Of a stretch of DNA of 41,496 nt, positions 1 through 7,797 are shown piece by piece (within the stretch, counting starts at the first letter, position 1; each line of letters opens with the position of its first letter). The DNA lies in NCBI GenBank assembly GCA_945870025.1, contig CAMBQN010000023.1, forward strand, positions 1 to 41,496, in the 5' to 3' direction. Below the pieces are notes generated by a model, which ran no database searches, was not told the origin of the DNA, and saw nothing but the letters and a program-made list of their open reading frames with translations. The DNA is from Akkermansia muciniphila (GTDB taxonomy: Bacteria > Verrucomicrobiota > Kiritimatiellia > RFP12 > JAAYNR01). Both the position numbers and the translations under genes were made by a program.

Positions 1-141
1 GGCAGACTAACTGCGCCCCCTCCCCCCGCGGGGGGAGGGGAGACAAAACACGCCCGCTCCTTTGGCGCATTAAACGCGCCTCCCCCTCTTGGCAGACTAA
101 CCGCGCCCTTTCCGTTCGTAGGGGGGCGCAGTTAGTTTGTC
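1..141. repeat. GC-rich inverted-repeat cluster at window edge
   Basis: The motif GGCAGACTAACTGCGCCC occurs at 1-18 and, with one change, at 91-108. Its inverted counterpart lies at 123-141, so 91-141 can fold into a hairpin of about 18 bp. Inside the first unit, 20-39 is a separate C-run/G-run palindrome (CTCCCCCC then GGGGGGAG). No gene is visible. The unit continues off the left edge, so its full extent is unknown. It could be an intergenic repeat or part of a transcription-terminating structure; no T-run follows either stem. Confidence 0.6.
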
Positions 142-154
142 AATCGACCATTAG

Positions 155-186
155 GATCGGAAGCATCGCTTAACTTAGCGTCATTC
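155..186. repeat. solo right end of GATTAN-arm palindromic element
   Basis: This stretch matches, with one base change, the right terminus of the two complete elements at 9133-9270 and 15004-15133: GATCGGAAGCATCG followed by CTTAACTTAGCGTCATTC. The left terminus and left arm are absent here; only one arm hexamer can be recognised before it. It looks like a truncated or solo end. It abuts the putative tolB promoter exactly at its right edge. Confidence 0.75.
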
Positions 187-215
187 TGGACAGGCCCGCG
201 TAAACGTGCGATACT
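187..215 (+). promoter_or_regulatory. putative sigma-70-type promoter for tolB
   Basis: TGGACA (187-192) and GATACT (210-215) are separated by 17 bp. The -10 box is preceded by TGC, a context repeated at two other putative promoters in the window (4939 and 14055). It begins at the base after the solo repeat end, so the repeat may have supplied or displaced upstream sequence. Start-site position is inferred only. Confidence 0.5.
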
Positions 216-288
216 CCCGGCGCGTGTCTGGATGGGACCGGCCGCGCTGCGGTCGGCGGGTGTGCGCATGAACAGGAACGGGGCGGCA

Positions 289-1488
289 ATGAAACGTTTT
301 TTACTGATGGTGGCGGTCATGGGAACCGTGACGGTCGTGTGTGGCGCAGATATCACGGTGCGGGGGGAGGGCGCTAGCAAGGATGCGGTCAGCCTTACCG
401 GGCTGGCGGCTACGGGCGAGACGGGAAGCCTCTTTGTGCAGACCTTGCAGGGCGATCTGGAACGCTCCGGGTGGTTCAAGATCGATCCGGCGGGGCAGAT
501 CCGGGTCTCGGGCGCGGCCTCGGCCCGCGCGGACGGCCTGTCGGTCTCCAGCCTGGTCTCCTGGCCCGGGAAGCGAATGGAGTGGAACCGCTCCTCCGCA
601 GCAGGCGCGACGGAAGTTCGGCGGCTGGCGCATCAGTTGGCCAATGACATGGTCAAGAACATCAAGGGCGAACGGGGCATCGCCGGCACGCGGATCGTCC
701 TGGTCAATCGCCGCGGACCGAACAACGCCGATCTGTTCATGTGCGATGCGGATGGCCGCGGTCTGGCTCAGATCACCCAGGACAACGTGGCAGCGGTCGG
801 GCCGAAGTGGGATCGCGACGGGCAGAATATCCTGTATACCAGCTATCTGCACAAATCTCCCACGGTTTACCGGTTTCCGGCTACGGGCGGCCGCCGGTTG
901 CCGCTGGCGAAATTCAACGGCCTGAACACAGGCGCCGAAATATCGCCCGACGGCCGCACCGCCGTGCTGATCCTCGCGCTCTCCGGCAACCCCGATGTCT
1001 ATACCCTGGATCTGGGCAGCGGCGCGGTCACCCGCCTCACGCAGACGCCCCATGCCGTTGAAGCCAGCCCGGCCTGGTCGCCCGATGGCGCCAAGGTCGT
1101 GTATGTGGGCGATGCCTCGGGGTCGCCGCAACTGTATAGCGTGGACGTCGCCACCCGGCGCTCCCGCCGGCTGACGTACAAGGGATCGGAAAACGTCAAC
1201 CCCGACTGGGCGGCGAACGGCAAGATCGTCTATGCGACGCGGCGGTCCGGCGGCTACCAGATCGCCGTCCTGGACCCTGCCGCAGGCGGCGAATCCGACA
1301 CCCCGCTCACCAGCGGCCCGGACCACGAAGACCCGTCGTGGGCGCCCGACAGCCGCCACATCGTCTGCTCGCGCGCGGAGGGTTCCGGACGCTCGTCACT
1401 TTGGATACTTGACACGCAGGGTGATTCTCCGGTACGTTTATTCCCGAATGCGGGTAACTGGATGTCGCCCGATTGGTCGGATAAATAA
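289..1488 (+). CDS. tolB: Tol-Pal system protein TolB
   Basis: Periplasmic beta-propeller protein of the Tol-Pal envelope-integrity system; in known systems it docks on Pal and on the Tol inner-membrane complex during outer-membrane constriction. The 399-residue product begins with a Sec signal peptide (MKRFLLMVAVMGTVTVVCGA). An N-terminal TolB domain (about residues 20-130) follows, then PD40/WD40-like propeller blades with repeated SPDG-, WAPD- or WSPDG-type turns (for example near 1075-1090 and 1340-1350). The ATG at 289 was chosen over the in-frame ATG at 232 because it starts the signal peptide directly. pal follows after 33 bp, the usual order; tolQRA are not in the window and may lie to the left. 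Identification is firm from domain order and the pal neighbour. Confidence 0.9.
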   Translation: MKRFLLMVAVMGTVTVVCGADITVRGEGASKDAVSLTGLAATGETGSLFVQTLQGDLERSGWFKIDPAGQIRVSGAASARADGLSVSSLVSWPGKRMEWNRSSAAGATEVRRLAHQLANDMVKNIKGERGIAGTRIVLVNRRGPNNADLFMCDADGRGLAQITQDNVAAVGPKWDRDGQNILYTSYLHKSPTVYRFPATGGRRLPLAKFNGLNTGAEISPDGRTAVLILALSGNPDVYTLDLGSGAVTRLTQTPHAVEASPAWSPDGAKVVYVGDASGSPQLYSVDVATRRSRRLTYKGSENVNPDWAANGKIVYATRRSGGYQIAVLDPAAGGESDTPLTSGPDHEDPSWAPDSRHIVCSRAEGSGRSSLWILDTQGDSPVRLFPNAGNWMSPDWSDK

Positions 1489-1521
1489 TAAAAGGGGTTT
1501 ATGCTCCACGGAGTCAAGAGT

Positions 1522-2064
1522 ATGCGAATGAATCACTTTGTCAAGCTGGCGCTGGTTGTGGTTGTCCTGGTCACGAGCAGCGGTTGCACCACGGTCAAGA
1601 GATGGTTTGGATGGGGCGCCGGCGCGAAGGAGACGACGACGAAGGTTACGGATGTTCCGTGGGATGCCGATACGGGCACGGCAATCAACGATCAGAAATC
1701 GTTCGCCGAGTCGCGGGAGCCGGTGACCGGCGTGTCGTTCAGCCCGGTCTATTTCGGTTTTGATTCCTACCAATTGGCTCCGGTCGAGGTCTCGAAGATC
1801 GAACAGGTCGCCCAGCATCTGCTGCAGAACAGCTCGCATGTGGTGCTGATTGATGGGCACTGCGACGAGCGCGGCAGCAATGAGTACAACCTGTCGCTCG
1901 GCGAACAGCGCGCGCAGACGATCCGCGGCTACATCGTGAGCCTCGGCATCGACGGCGGCCGCGTGCAGACGCGCAGCTTCGGCGAAGAGAAGCCCGCCGC
2001 CCCGGGCCGCGCCGAAGAGGCCTACCGCCTCAACCGCCGCGGTGAATTCGGCATTTATAAGTGA
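1522..2064 (+). CDS. pal: peptidoglycan-associated lipoprotein Pal
   Basis: Outer-membrane lipoprotein that binds peptidoglycan through an OmpA-like domain and partners TolB. The 180-residue product has a lipoprotein signal ending in the lipobox TSSGC (Cys22). The OmpA-like domain covers about residues 70-180. It contains the FGFDSYQL strand and a DGHCDERGSNEYNLSLGEQRA segment close to the canonical Pal signature, with Cys where Thr is usual (HCDERG for HTDERG). It ends with the NRR motif near the C terminus. The ATG at 1522 has a GGAG about 9 bp upstream; in-frame ATGs at 1501 and 1528 are alternatives. The stop codon TGA lies at the left border of a palindromic element whose first two bases are the GA of the stop. 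Confidence 0.9.
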   Translation: MRMNHFVKLALVVVVLVTSSGCTTVKRWFGWGAGAKETTTKVTDVPWDADTGTAINDQKSFAESREPVTGVSFSPVYFGFDSYQLAPVEVSKIEQVAQHLLQNSSHVVLIDGHCDERGSNEYNLSLGEQRAQTIRGYIVSLGIDGGRVQTRSFGEEKPAAPGRAEEAYRLNRRGEFGIYK

Positions 2065-2241
2065 GGCTCTTGCAAAACCCCTCTGGGGTGTTTGCAAGAG
2101 AGAAGTCAGAATACAGAAGATAGGAGTCAGAATAATAGTACACGTTGCCCGTGAGAGGGTTCCAATTCTGAATACTGAATTCTGGCTTCTGAATACTGCG
2201 CTTGCAGAACCGACGAAGGAGGTTTTGCAAGCGCCTCAAGT
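2059..2241. mobile_element. palindromic element B1, heptamer arms, AAGT target duplication
   Basis: Element 2063-2237 (175 bp) flanked by direct AAGT at 2059-2062 and 2238-2241. Terminal inverted repeats are GAGGCTCTTGCAAAACCC at the left and its near-complement GGTTTTGCAAGCGCCTC at the right. Each end also forms its own hairpin (2068-2100 and 2198-2234). Between them lie two opposed arms of four contiguous 7-bp units: 2106-2133 (TCAGAAT, ACAGAAG and so on) and 2165-2192 (complements such as ATTCTGA). Copies B2 (21663-21838) and B3 (39237-39368) have the same plan. No transposase is present, so it would be non-autonomous. The insertion separates pal from prmA; the uninterrupted sequence would have read AAGTGACC, a GTGA stop-start overlap. 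Confidence 0.85.
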
Positions 2242-3109
2242 GACCATTCAACCCCAGCTCACTGTTGTCTCGGCGGAGGTGTCCGCGGACTGGGTGGACG
2301 CGATGCTTGATGCGCTCTCCGTCCACCCCTTCACGCCGACGGCGTGGGAGGATGTGGAGCGGGGAACGTGTTGCATCGACATTTTTCTGGAGGATGCGAC
2401 CGCCGCAGCCGGGGTCTGTGACACGGTGCGCGAAACGGGCGCGGCCTTTGGCTTGGCTCTCGCGCCTGTCGTCTCGCAACTGGCCCGCGAGGACTGGACC
2501 GAGAGTTGGAAGCGTTTTTTCCACGTGGAGCATGTCTCTCCGCGCGTGGTGATCCGCCCGGTCTGGGAATGCTATACGGCCCAACCGGGCGAAGTGGTGA
2601 TCGACATCGAGCCGGGAATGAGCTTCGGCACCGGGCGCCACGGCACCACCCGCGCCTGTCTCGAATTCATCGACCATATCTCCGGCCAGCGCGCGGGCCG
2701 CTCCATGCTCGACATGGGCTGCGGCTCGGGCATCCTCGCCATCGGCGCGGTCAAGCTCGGCTTTCATCCGGTGCGCGGCTTTGACAACGACCCCGACGCG
2801 GTGACGATCGCCCGCGACAACGCGCGCATCAATGACGTCGAGATGGAACTGGACGTGTGCGAGCTGGCGGACAACGACCGCCGCGCCGAGCTGGTCGTGG
2901 CCAACATCCTTGCGCCCGTCCTGATCCGCCATGCCGATGTGATCGCCCGCGCGGTTTTGCCGGGGCCGGATAGCGCGTTGGTGATCTCCGGCATATTGGA
3001 GGCGCAGTATCCCGGCGTGTTGGCGGCTTTCGAGCGGTTCGGATTTCACGAGCAGGCGTCTCTCACGATCGAAGGTTGGCGCAGCGGCTGGCTGCGGCGG
3101 AACACATGA
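2240..3109 (+). CDS. prmA: ribosomal protein L11 methyltransferase PrmA
   Basis: SAM-dependent enzyme that methylates ribosomal protein L11. The 289-residue product shows the family hallmarks: EDWTESWKRFF before the core, the DIEPGMSFGTGRHGTT segment (about residues 120-135), the SAM-binding motif MLDMGCGSG at 156-164, and VVANILAPVL matching the family N-I-L-A substrate-site motif. The N-terminal domain is short and degenerate. The GTG at 2240 is chosen because residues before it are encoded by the palindromic element; an AAGGAGG at 2216-2222 inside the element sits about 17 bp upstream, longer than ideal, so the exact start is uncertain. hflX starts in the ATGA that contains the prmA stop. 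Confidence 0.85.
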   Translation: MTIQPQLTVVSAEVSADWVDAMLDALSVHPFTPTAWEDVERGTCCIDIFLEDATAAAGVCDTVRETGAAFGLALAPVVSQLAREDWTESWKRFFHVEHVSPRVVIRPVWECYTAQPGEVVIDIEPGMSFGTGRHGTTRACLEFIDHISGQRAGRSMLDMGCGSGILAIGAVKLGFHPVRGFDNDPDAVTIARDNARINDVEMELDVCELADNDRRAELVVANILAPVLIRHADVIARAVLPGPDSALVISGILEAQYPGVLAAFERFGFHEQASLTIEGWRSGWLRRNT

Positions 3110-4236
3110 AACTGCACGAGACAACGACGGTCGAGCGGGTGGTCTTGGCTCAGGTGATCGAGGCGCGGCGTGATCCGGACGAGGCCGCCGAGTCGCTCGC
3201 CGAGCTGGCGCGCCTCGCCGACACCGCCGGCATCCGGGTGGCCGGCCAGGTCACGCAGCGCCGGCTCCGTCCCGATGGCGGCACCCTCTTCGGTCAGGGC
3301 AAGGTCGGCGAGCTTCACGAGGCGCTGCAGGCCGCTGCGGCCAACGCCGTGTTGTTCGACAACCCATTGAGCGCGACACAGGCCCACAATCTCGGCAAGG
3401 CGCTCGGCGTGCGCGTGATGGACCGCACCGAGGTGATTTTGCAGATCTTCGCCCGGCGCGCCCGTTCGGCCGAGGCCCAGATTCAGGTCGAACTGGCCCA
3501 GTTGCAATTTCTGATGTCGCGCATTCCGGAGACCGAAGAGCAGCAGCGGTTCAAGGGCGGCATCGGCATGAAAGGCCCGGGCGAGAGTCATCTGCAACTC
3601 CGCAACGCGCCGATGCGCCGGCGCGTGCTGGAATTGCAGAAGCGGATCGCGTCCATCCAGGCGCAGGCCGCGCGGATGCGGCAGAAGCGGCAGTGGCCGG
3701 TGGTAAGCCTCGTGGGCTATACCAACGCGGGCAAGTCCACGCTGCTCAATGCGCTGTCGCGGGCCGATGCCTATGTGGACGACCGCCTCTTCGCCACGCT
3801 CGACACCAAGACGCGGCTGCTGTGGCTGGGGAGCGGCCGCAAGGTGATGCTCACCGACACCGTCGGCTTCATCCGCAATCTGCCGCACGGCCTGGTGGCT
3901 TCCTTCCGCTCGACCCTCGACGTGGCGGTCAACGCCGACCTGCTGCTGATCGTCGTCGACGCGTCGCACCCCCGCGTGAGCGATCACCTGGAAATCTGCA
4001 GGCGAACGCTCGATGAGATCGGCGCGTCCAACGTGCCCAGCCTCGTGGTGCTGAACAAATGTGACGCCGGCGACGCGCAGGAGCCGCTCGCGCACCTCGC
4101 CGGACCCGAACCGCAGGCGATTCCGGTCTCGGCCAAAACCGGCTACGGCCTGGACACGTTGAAGACGGCCATCACGGAGGAACTGAAACGATGCTGTACG
4201 TTGTGGCAACTCCCATCGGCAACCTCGGCGATCTGA
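3106..4236 (+). CDS. hflX: GTPase HflX
   Basis: Ribosome-associated GTPase that in other bacteria splits stalled or heat-damaged 70S particles. The 376-residue product has the HflX N-terminal domain with the glycine-rich GGTLFGQGKVGEL stretch, a helical linker with the family motif GIGMKGPGES, then a TrmE-Era-like G domain. G1 is GYTNAGKST (204-212), G3 is DTVGF (251-255), G4 is NKCD (317-320) and SAKTG is near 350. The ATG at 3106 overlaps the prmA stop (ATGA), indicating translational coupling; an ATG at 3076 would extend into prmA and was not used. The 3-prime end overlaps rsmI by 46 bp, an unusually long overlap for this family pair. Confidence 0.92.
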   Translation: MKLHETTTVERVVLAQVIEARRDPDEAAESLAELARLADTAGIRVAGQVTQRRLRPDGGTLFGQGKVGELHEALQAAAANAVLFDNPLSATQAHNLGKALGVRVMDRTEVILQIFARRARSAEAQIQVELAQLQFLMSRIPETEEQQRFKGGIGMKGPGESHLQLRNAPMRRRVLELQKRIASIQAQAARMRQKRQWPVVSLVGYTNAGKSTLLNALSRADAYVDDRLFATLDTKTRLLWLGSGRKVMLTDTVGFIRNLPHGLVASFRSTLDVAVNADLLLIVVDASHPRVSDHLEICRRTLDEIGASNVPSLVVLNKCDAGDAQEPLAHLAGPEPQAIPVSAKTGYGLDTLKTAITEELKRCCTLWQLPSATSAI

Positions 4237-4919
4237 CGCCGCGCGCCCGCGAGGCGCTGCAGGCCGCCGAGGTGATCGCCTGCGAAGACACCCGCCGCAC
4301 CTGGGGTCTGCTGAGCGCCTGCGGGATTCCGCGTCCCGAGCTGGTCTCGTACCGCCAGGGCAACGAAGCGCGCGCTGGCGAACGCCTCATTCAGGCCCTG
4401 CAGGCCGGCCGCGCCGTCGCGCTCTGCTCCGACGGCGGCTACCCCGGAATCAGCGATCCGGGCTACCGGCTGGTGCGGCGCGTGGTTCAGGAAGGGCTGC
4501 CCGTCCAGGTACTTCCCGGAGCGTCGGCCGTGGACATTGCCCTGATCGCCTCGGGGCTATCCACGTCGAGCTACACCTTCAAGGGATTCCCGCCGCGCAA
4601 GGCCGGCGCGCTGCTGCGATTTTTCGCGGACGAGCGCGAACAGCCGCACACGCTCATCTGCTTCGAATCGCCGTTCCGCGTCGGCGCCTGCCTTCAGGCG
4701 GCGCGCGAGGCGCTGGGCGACCGCGAGGCGGCGGTCTGCATCGAGATGACCAAGCAATTCGAAAGGGTCGAGCGCGGCTATCTCTCGGAACTCCTTCCCC
4801 GTTTCGCCGGCAAGCCCGTCAAGGGCGAAGTGACCATCGTGATCGCCGGCAGCAATCCCAAATTTGCGAGGGAAGAGCCGGAAGTCCCGGAGCTTTCTCT
4901 TGTCTTGCATCGCGATTGA
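4191..4919 (+). CDS. rsmI: 16S rRNA (cytidine1402-2'-O)-methyltransferase RsmI
   Basis: Ribosome-modifying enzyme of the tetrapyrrole-methylase fold that 2'-O-methylates C1402 of 16S rRNA. The 242-residue product opens with LYVVATPIGNLGDLTPRA, the family signature. It continues with EDTRRT, SDGGYPGISDPGYRLV and LPGASAV, and contains GFPPRK and FESPFR at the expected positions. It is shorter than the roughly 280 residues usual for the family; the missing part is the C-terminal tail. GGAGG at 4176-4180 lies about 10 bp before the ATG. It forms a tight operon with prmA and hflX. Its last codons include the TTGACT of the promoter for the next gene. Confidence 0.9.
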   Translation: MLYVVATPIGNLGDLTPRAREALQAAEVIACEDTRRTWGLLSACGIPRPELVSYRQGNEARAGERLIQALQAGRAVALCSDGGYPGISDPGYRLVRRVVQEGLPVQVLPGASAVDIALIASGLSTSSYTFKGFPPRKAGALLRFFADEREQPHTLICFESPFRVGACLQAAREALGDREAAVCIEMTKQFERVERGYLSELLPRFAGKPVKGEVTIVIAGSNPKFAREEPEVPELSLVLHRD

Positions 4920-4944
4920 CTTTTCGCCCGGTTTCTGCGATACT
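4916..4944 (+). promoter_or_regulatory. sigma-70-type promoter of a probably leaderless gene
   Basis: TTGACT (4916-4921), a 17-bp spacer and GATACT (4939-4944), with TGC directly before the -10 box. The ATG of the next gene is at 4953, so transcription would start at or within a base or two of the start codon. No Shine-Dalgarno is present (the sequence between is pyrimidine-rich). This points to a leaderless message. Confidence 0.65.
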
Positions 4945-4952
4945 TTTTCTTC

Positions 4953-6836
4953 ATGAAGACCCTTGTTTTTCTTGCGATTGCCCTGCTCGCTGCGCAGGGA
5001 TGTCTGCCTGAACGGCCCGCACCCGTTCCACCCCCACCGGCCGCTCCGTCATCTGACGAACGCGCGCTGCAGACGCTGACCGACCTCGGCGTGACTCCCG
5101 AAATCATGTTGCGTCTGGTGCGCGATCAGTTGACCTCGCCAATCAAACCCGACGAACCCGGCCAACCGGTCCCGGCGCCCATCGAGAAACCGGTGCCTCC
5201 CGCCGTGCCAGCGCCTGCCGCGCCGCAACCCGCCACGCCAGTGGTGATCGCGCTAGCTCCGGTGCCGGCAGTCCCCAGCCCCGCTCCGGCTGCCCCGGCC
5301 GTGGAAGCTCGGGTCGTGTCCGCGCCTCCGCCCGCCGCCGAACCGCCGATGGCCGCAGTTCCGGCACAACCCGCCGCGGCTGCGGCCACCACCACGATCG
5401 TGCTCCAGCAGCCGGTCATCATCCAGCAAGCGCAGGATTTTTATGCGCCGCTCAATTCGTACGGCGACTGGATCACCCTTCCCGCCTATGGCCGTGTTTG
5501 GCAGCCGGCGGTCACGGTGGTGAATGCCGAATGGCGTCCGTATTATCAAGGCGGCCGCTGGATCTATACGGATTGCGGCTGGTACTGGCAATCGGACTAC
5601 TCCTGGGGTTGGGCGGTGTTTCACTATGGCCGCTGGTGTTACGTGGATCGTCATCGCTGGGTCTGGATTCCAGACACCGTGTGGGCGCCCGCCTGGGTTT
5701 CCTGGCGCCGGTCGGATACGCATTGCGGCTGGGCGCCCTTGCCGCCTAGCGCAACTTATCGCGTGGGCGTGGGGTTCGCCGTCGGACAGGGCGTCCAGTT
5801 CGATGTGCAATTCGGGCTCTCCTCCGGCCACTATACCTTCGTGGCCAACAACCGGCTGGGCGAGCCGAACTTGGCCAGTGTCATCATCCACAACAACCAA
5901 GTGGAGACCATCTATCGGAAAACCCGGCACATGGATGATTCCTACACATGGAACGAAAAACAGCGGCGCGTGCATAATAAAGGACCGGACCGCGACGCGG
6001 AAGATCGCGCACACCGGCCGGTTGCCCGGCCGATACGCTTCGTGCCCCCACCGGCAGCGCCCGTCATAACACCGGCCCTGCCCGCCACGCCCGCCACGCC
6101 GACCGTCCCTCCGGTCACCACGCCCGGCAGGCGTCCACCCCGGATCACGCCCAGTCCGGATGCGCCCTTACAGCGGCATGTGCCGGAAACACCGAGTTCC
6201 CGCGAAGCCCCCGTGGAACCGCCGGCAGCGCCCGTCATAACACCGGCCCTGCCCGCCACGCCCGCCACGCCGACCGTCCCTCCGGTCACCACGCCCGGCA
6301 GGCGTCCACCCCGGACCACGCCCAGTCCGGATGCGCCCTTACAGCGGCATACGCCGGAAACACCGAGTTCCCGCGAAGCCCCCGTGGAACCGCCCGCAGC
6401 GCCCGTCATAACACCGGCCCTGCCCGCAGCGCCCGCCACGCCGACCGCTCCTCCGGTCACCACGCCCGGCAGGCGTCCACCCCGGATCACGCCCAGTCCG
6501 GATGCGCCCTTACAGCGGCATGTGCCGGAAACACCGAGTTCCCGCGAAGCCCCCGTGCAACCGGTGCCGACCACGCGCCGGCCGGATCTTCAGCGCCTCG
6601 AACCCCTTCCCGCCCTCGTGCCGCGCGAAGAAGCGGCGCCAGCGGCCCCGATGGCGGAACCTGCTGTGAACACGCCGGCATCCACGCAACCGGCTCGTCG
6701 CGACCCGTCCGGGAATTATTTTAAAAATATCCGGAGGGAACCCCGGACGGCGCCCGTGACACCTCAGGAGACCAGGACGGAACCGGTGAAACCGATGACG
6801 GATGGAGCCCTTCAACCGGTCATGCAAGGAGACTGA
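4953..6836 (+). CDS. DUF6600-like lipoprotein with proline-rich triplicated tail
   Basis: Predicted surface or periplasmic lipoprotein of 627 residues; function unknown. The signal peptide ends in the lipobox AAQGC (Cys17). A proline/alanine-rich stretch (about 20-150) leads into an aromatic-rich domain (about 155-310). That domain has repeated YGDWI, YGRVWQP, WRPYYQGGRW, DCGWYWQSDY and HYGRW motifs, which resemble the DUF6600 family. The C-terminal part is proline/threonine-rich and carries three tandem 57-residue repeats (6048-6560). Such tails are typical of wall-spanning or disordered linkers. The next gene, moxR, starts 1 bp after the stop, so they are probably co-transcribed. Domain assignment is from motif recognition only; the repeat count may vary between strains. 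Confidence 0.8.
   Translation: MKTLVFLAIALLAAQGCLPERPAPVPPPPAAPSSDERALQTLTDLGVTPEIMLRLVRDQLTSPIKPDEPGQPVPAPIEKPVPPAVPAPAAPQPATPVVIALAPVPAVPSPAPAAPAVEARVVSAPPPAAEPPMAAVPAQPAAAAATTTIVLQQPVIIQQAQDFYAPLNSYGDWITLPAYGRVWQPAVTVVNAEWRPYYQGGRWIYTDCGWYWQSDYSWGWAVFHYGRWCYVDRHRWVWIPDTVWAPAWVSWRRSDTHCGWAPLPPSATYRVGVGFAVGQGVQFDVQFGLSSGHYTFVANNRLGEPNLASVIIHNNQVETIYRKTRHMDDSYTWNEKQRRVHNKGPDRDAEDRAHRPVARPIRFVPPPAAPVITPALPATPATPTVPPVTTPGRRPPRITPSPDAPLQRHVPETPSSREAPVEPPAAPVITPALPATPATPTVPPVTTPGRRPPRTTPSPDAPLQRHTPETPSSREAPVEPPAAPVITPALPAAPATPTAPPVTTPGRRPPRITPSPDAPLQRHVPETPSSREAPVQPVPTTRRPDLQRLEPLPALVPREEAAPAAPMAEPAVNTPASTQPARRDPSGNYFKNIRREPRTAPVTPQETRTEPVKPMTDGALQPVMQGD
6048..6560 (+). repeat. three tandem 171-bp repeats (57 codons each)
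   Basis: Units at 6048-6218, 6219-6389 and 6390-6560 are nearly identical and in frame. Each encodes a block starting PPAAPVITPALPA and ending SREAPVE (third copy ending in Q). Differences are a few substitutions (for example I/T and V/T changes), so expansion was recent or homogenised. The repeat is a likely site of copy-number slippage. Confidence 0.97.
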
Positions 6837-6837
6837 A

Positions 6838-7797
6838 ATGGCGGATCCAACGGGACGGGACGGGCGGGAGTCGATGGCGGCGTTGGCTCAACTGAAGGCG
6901 AACCTGGGGCAGGTGATCCGGGGCAAGGGCGGGGCGATCGATCTGCTGCTGACGGCGCTGCTGGCCGACGGCCACGTGCTGATCGAGGACGTTCCCGGAA
7001 CGGGCAAGACGACGCTGGCGAAAGCCCTGGCGGTCTCGCTCAAGGCCCGGTTCTCCCGCATCCAGTTCACGCCCGACCTCCTACCCACCGACATCACCGG
7101 CGGCATGGTCTATTCTGCCGCCACGGGCAGCTTCACCTTCCGGCCGGGACCGGTGCAGGCGAACATCGTGCTGGCGGATGAGATCAACCGCGCGTCGCCG
7201 CGCACCCAATCGGCGCTGCTGGAGGCGATGAGCGAGCGGCAGGTGACCACCGAGGGCGAATCGCGTCCGCTTCCCCGCCCATTCTGGGTGGTCGCGACGC
7301 AGAACCCGATCGAGCACAACGGCACCTATCCGCTGCCCGAGGCGCAACTGGACCGCTTCTGCATGAAACTGGCGCTGGGCTATCCCGCCCGCGAGGACGA
7401 GCTGCAACTGCTGCGCGATCAGGAGACCGTGCATCCGCTGGATTCGCTGACGCCGGTGCTGGAGACCGCCGCGCTGGCCCGGATGCAGGAGGCGGTGCGG
7501 CGCGTGGAGGTGGAGGCGTCGGTCCTGGATTACATCGTGCGGCTCGTGGAACGAACGCGGCTGGAGCCGCGGCTGCGGCTCGGGGCGAGTCCGCGCGGGG
7601 CGCTGGACCTCCGGCGCTGCGCGCAGGCGGCGGCCTTTCTGGCGGGCCACGACGAGGTTCGGCCGGACGATGTGCAGCGGCTGGCCGTGCCGGTGCTCGC
7701 ACACCGGCTGCTCGTCGACATGAAGGCGCGCCATGGCGGGCTGTCCGGCGAGACGGTGGTCGCCGAGGTGCTGCGGGCGGAGCCGGTTCCCGCATGA
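6838..7797 (+). CDS. MoxR-family AAA+ ATPase
   Basis: MoxR-type AAA+ chaperone-like ATPase, 319 residues. Walker A is VPGTGKT (52-58), Walker B VLADEIN (111-117). A sensor-1-like VVATQNPIE follows, then GTYPLPEAQLDRF, all standard for MoxR proteins, and an AAA lid at the C terminus. MoxR proteins usually act with DUF58 and VWA-type partners in envelope or complex maturation; here DUF58 and transglutaminase genes follow directly. AAGGAG lies 6 bp before the ATG at 6838; an upstream in-frame ATG at 6802 lies inside the preceding gene and was rejected. The stop overlaps the next start (ATGA). Confidence 0.92.
   Translation: MADPTGRDGRESMAALAQLKANLGQVIRGKGGAIDLLLTALLADGHVLIEDVPGTGKTTLAKALAVSLKARFSRIQFTPDLLPTDITGGMVYSAATGSFTFRPGPVQANIVLADEINRASPRTQSALLEAMSERQVTTEGESRPLPRPFWVVATQNPIEHNGTYPLPEAQLDRFCMKLALGYPAREDELQLLRDQETVHPLDSLTPVLETAALARMQEAVRRVEVEASVLDYIVRLVERTRLEPRLRLGASPRGALDLRRCAQAAAFLAGHDEVRPDDVQRLAVPVLAHRLLVDMKARHGGLSGETVVAEVLRAEPVPA

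Noticed and set aside
301-1359. Minus-strand open frame opposite tolB
   Set aside because: Antisense shadow; the plus strand encodes TolB with signal peptide and propeller motifs.
2042-2239. N-terminal extension of PrmA back to an ATG at 2042
   Set aside because: The extra residues are encoded by the end of pal and by palindromic element B1, and have no counterpart in the PrmA family.
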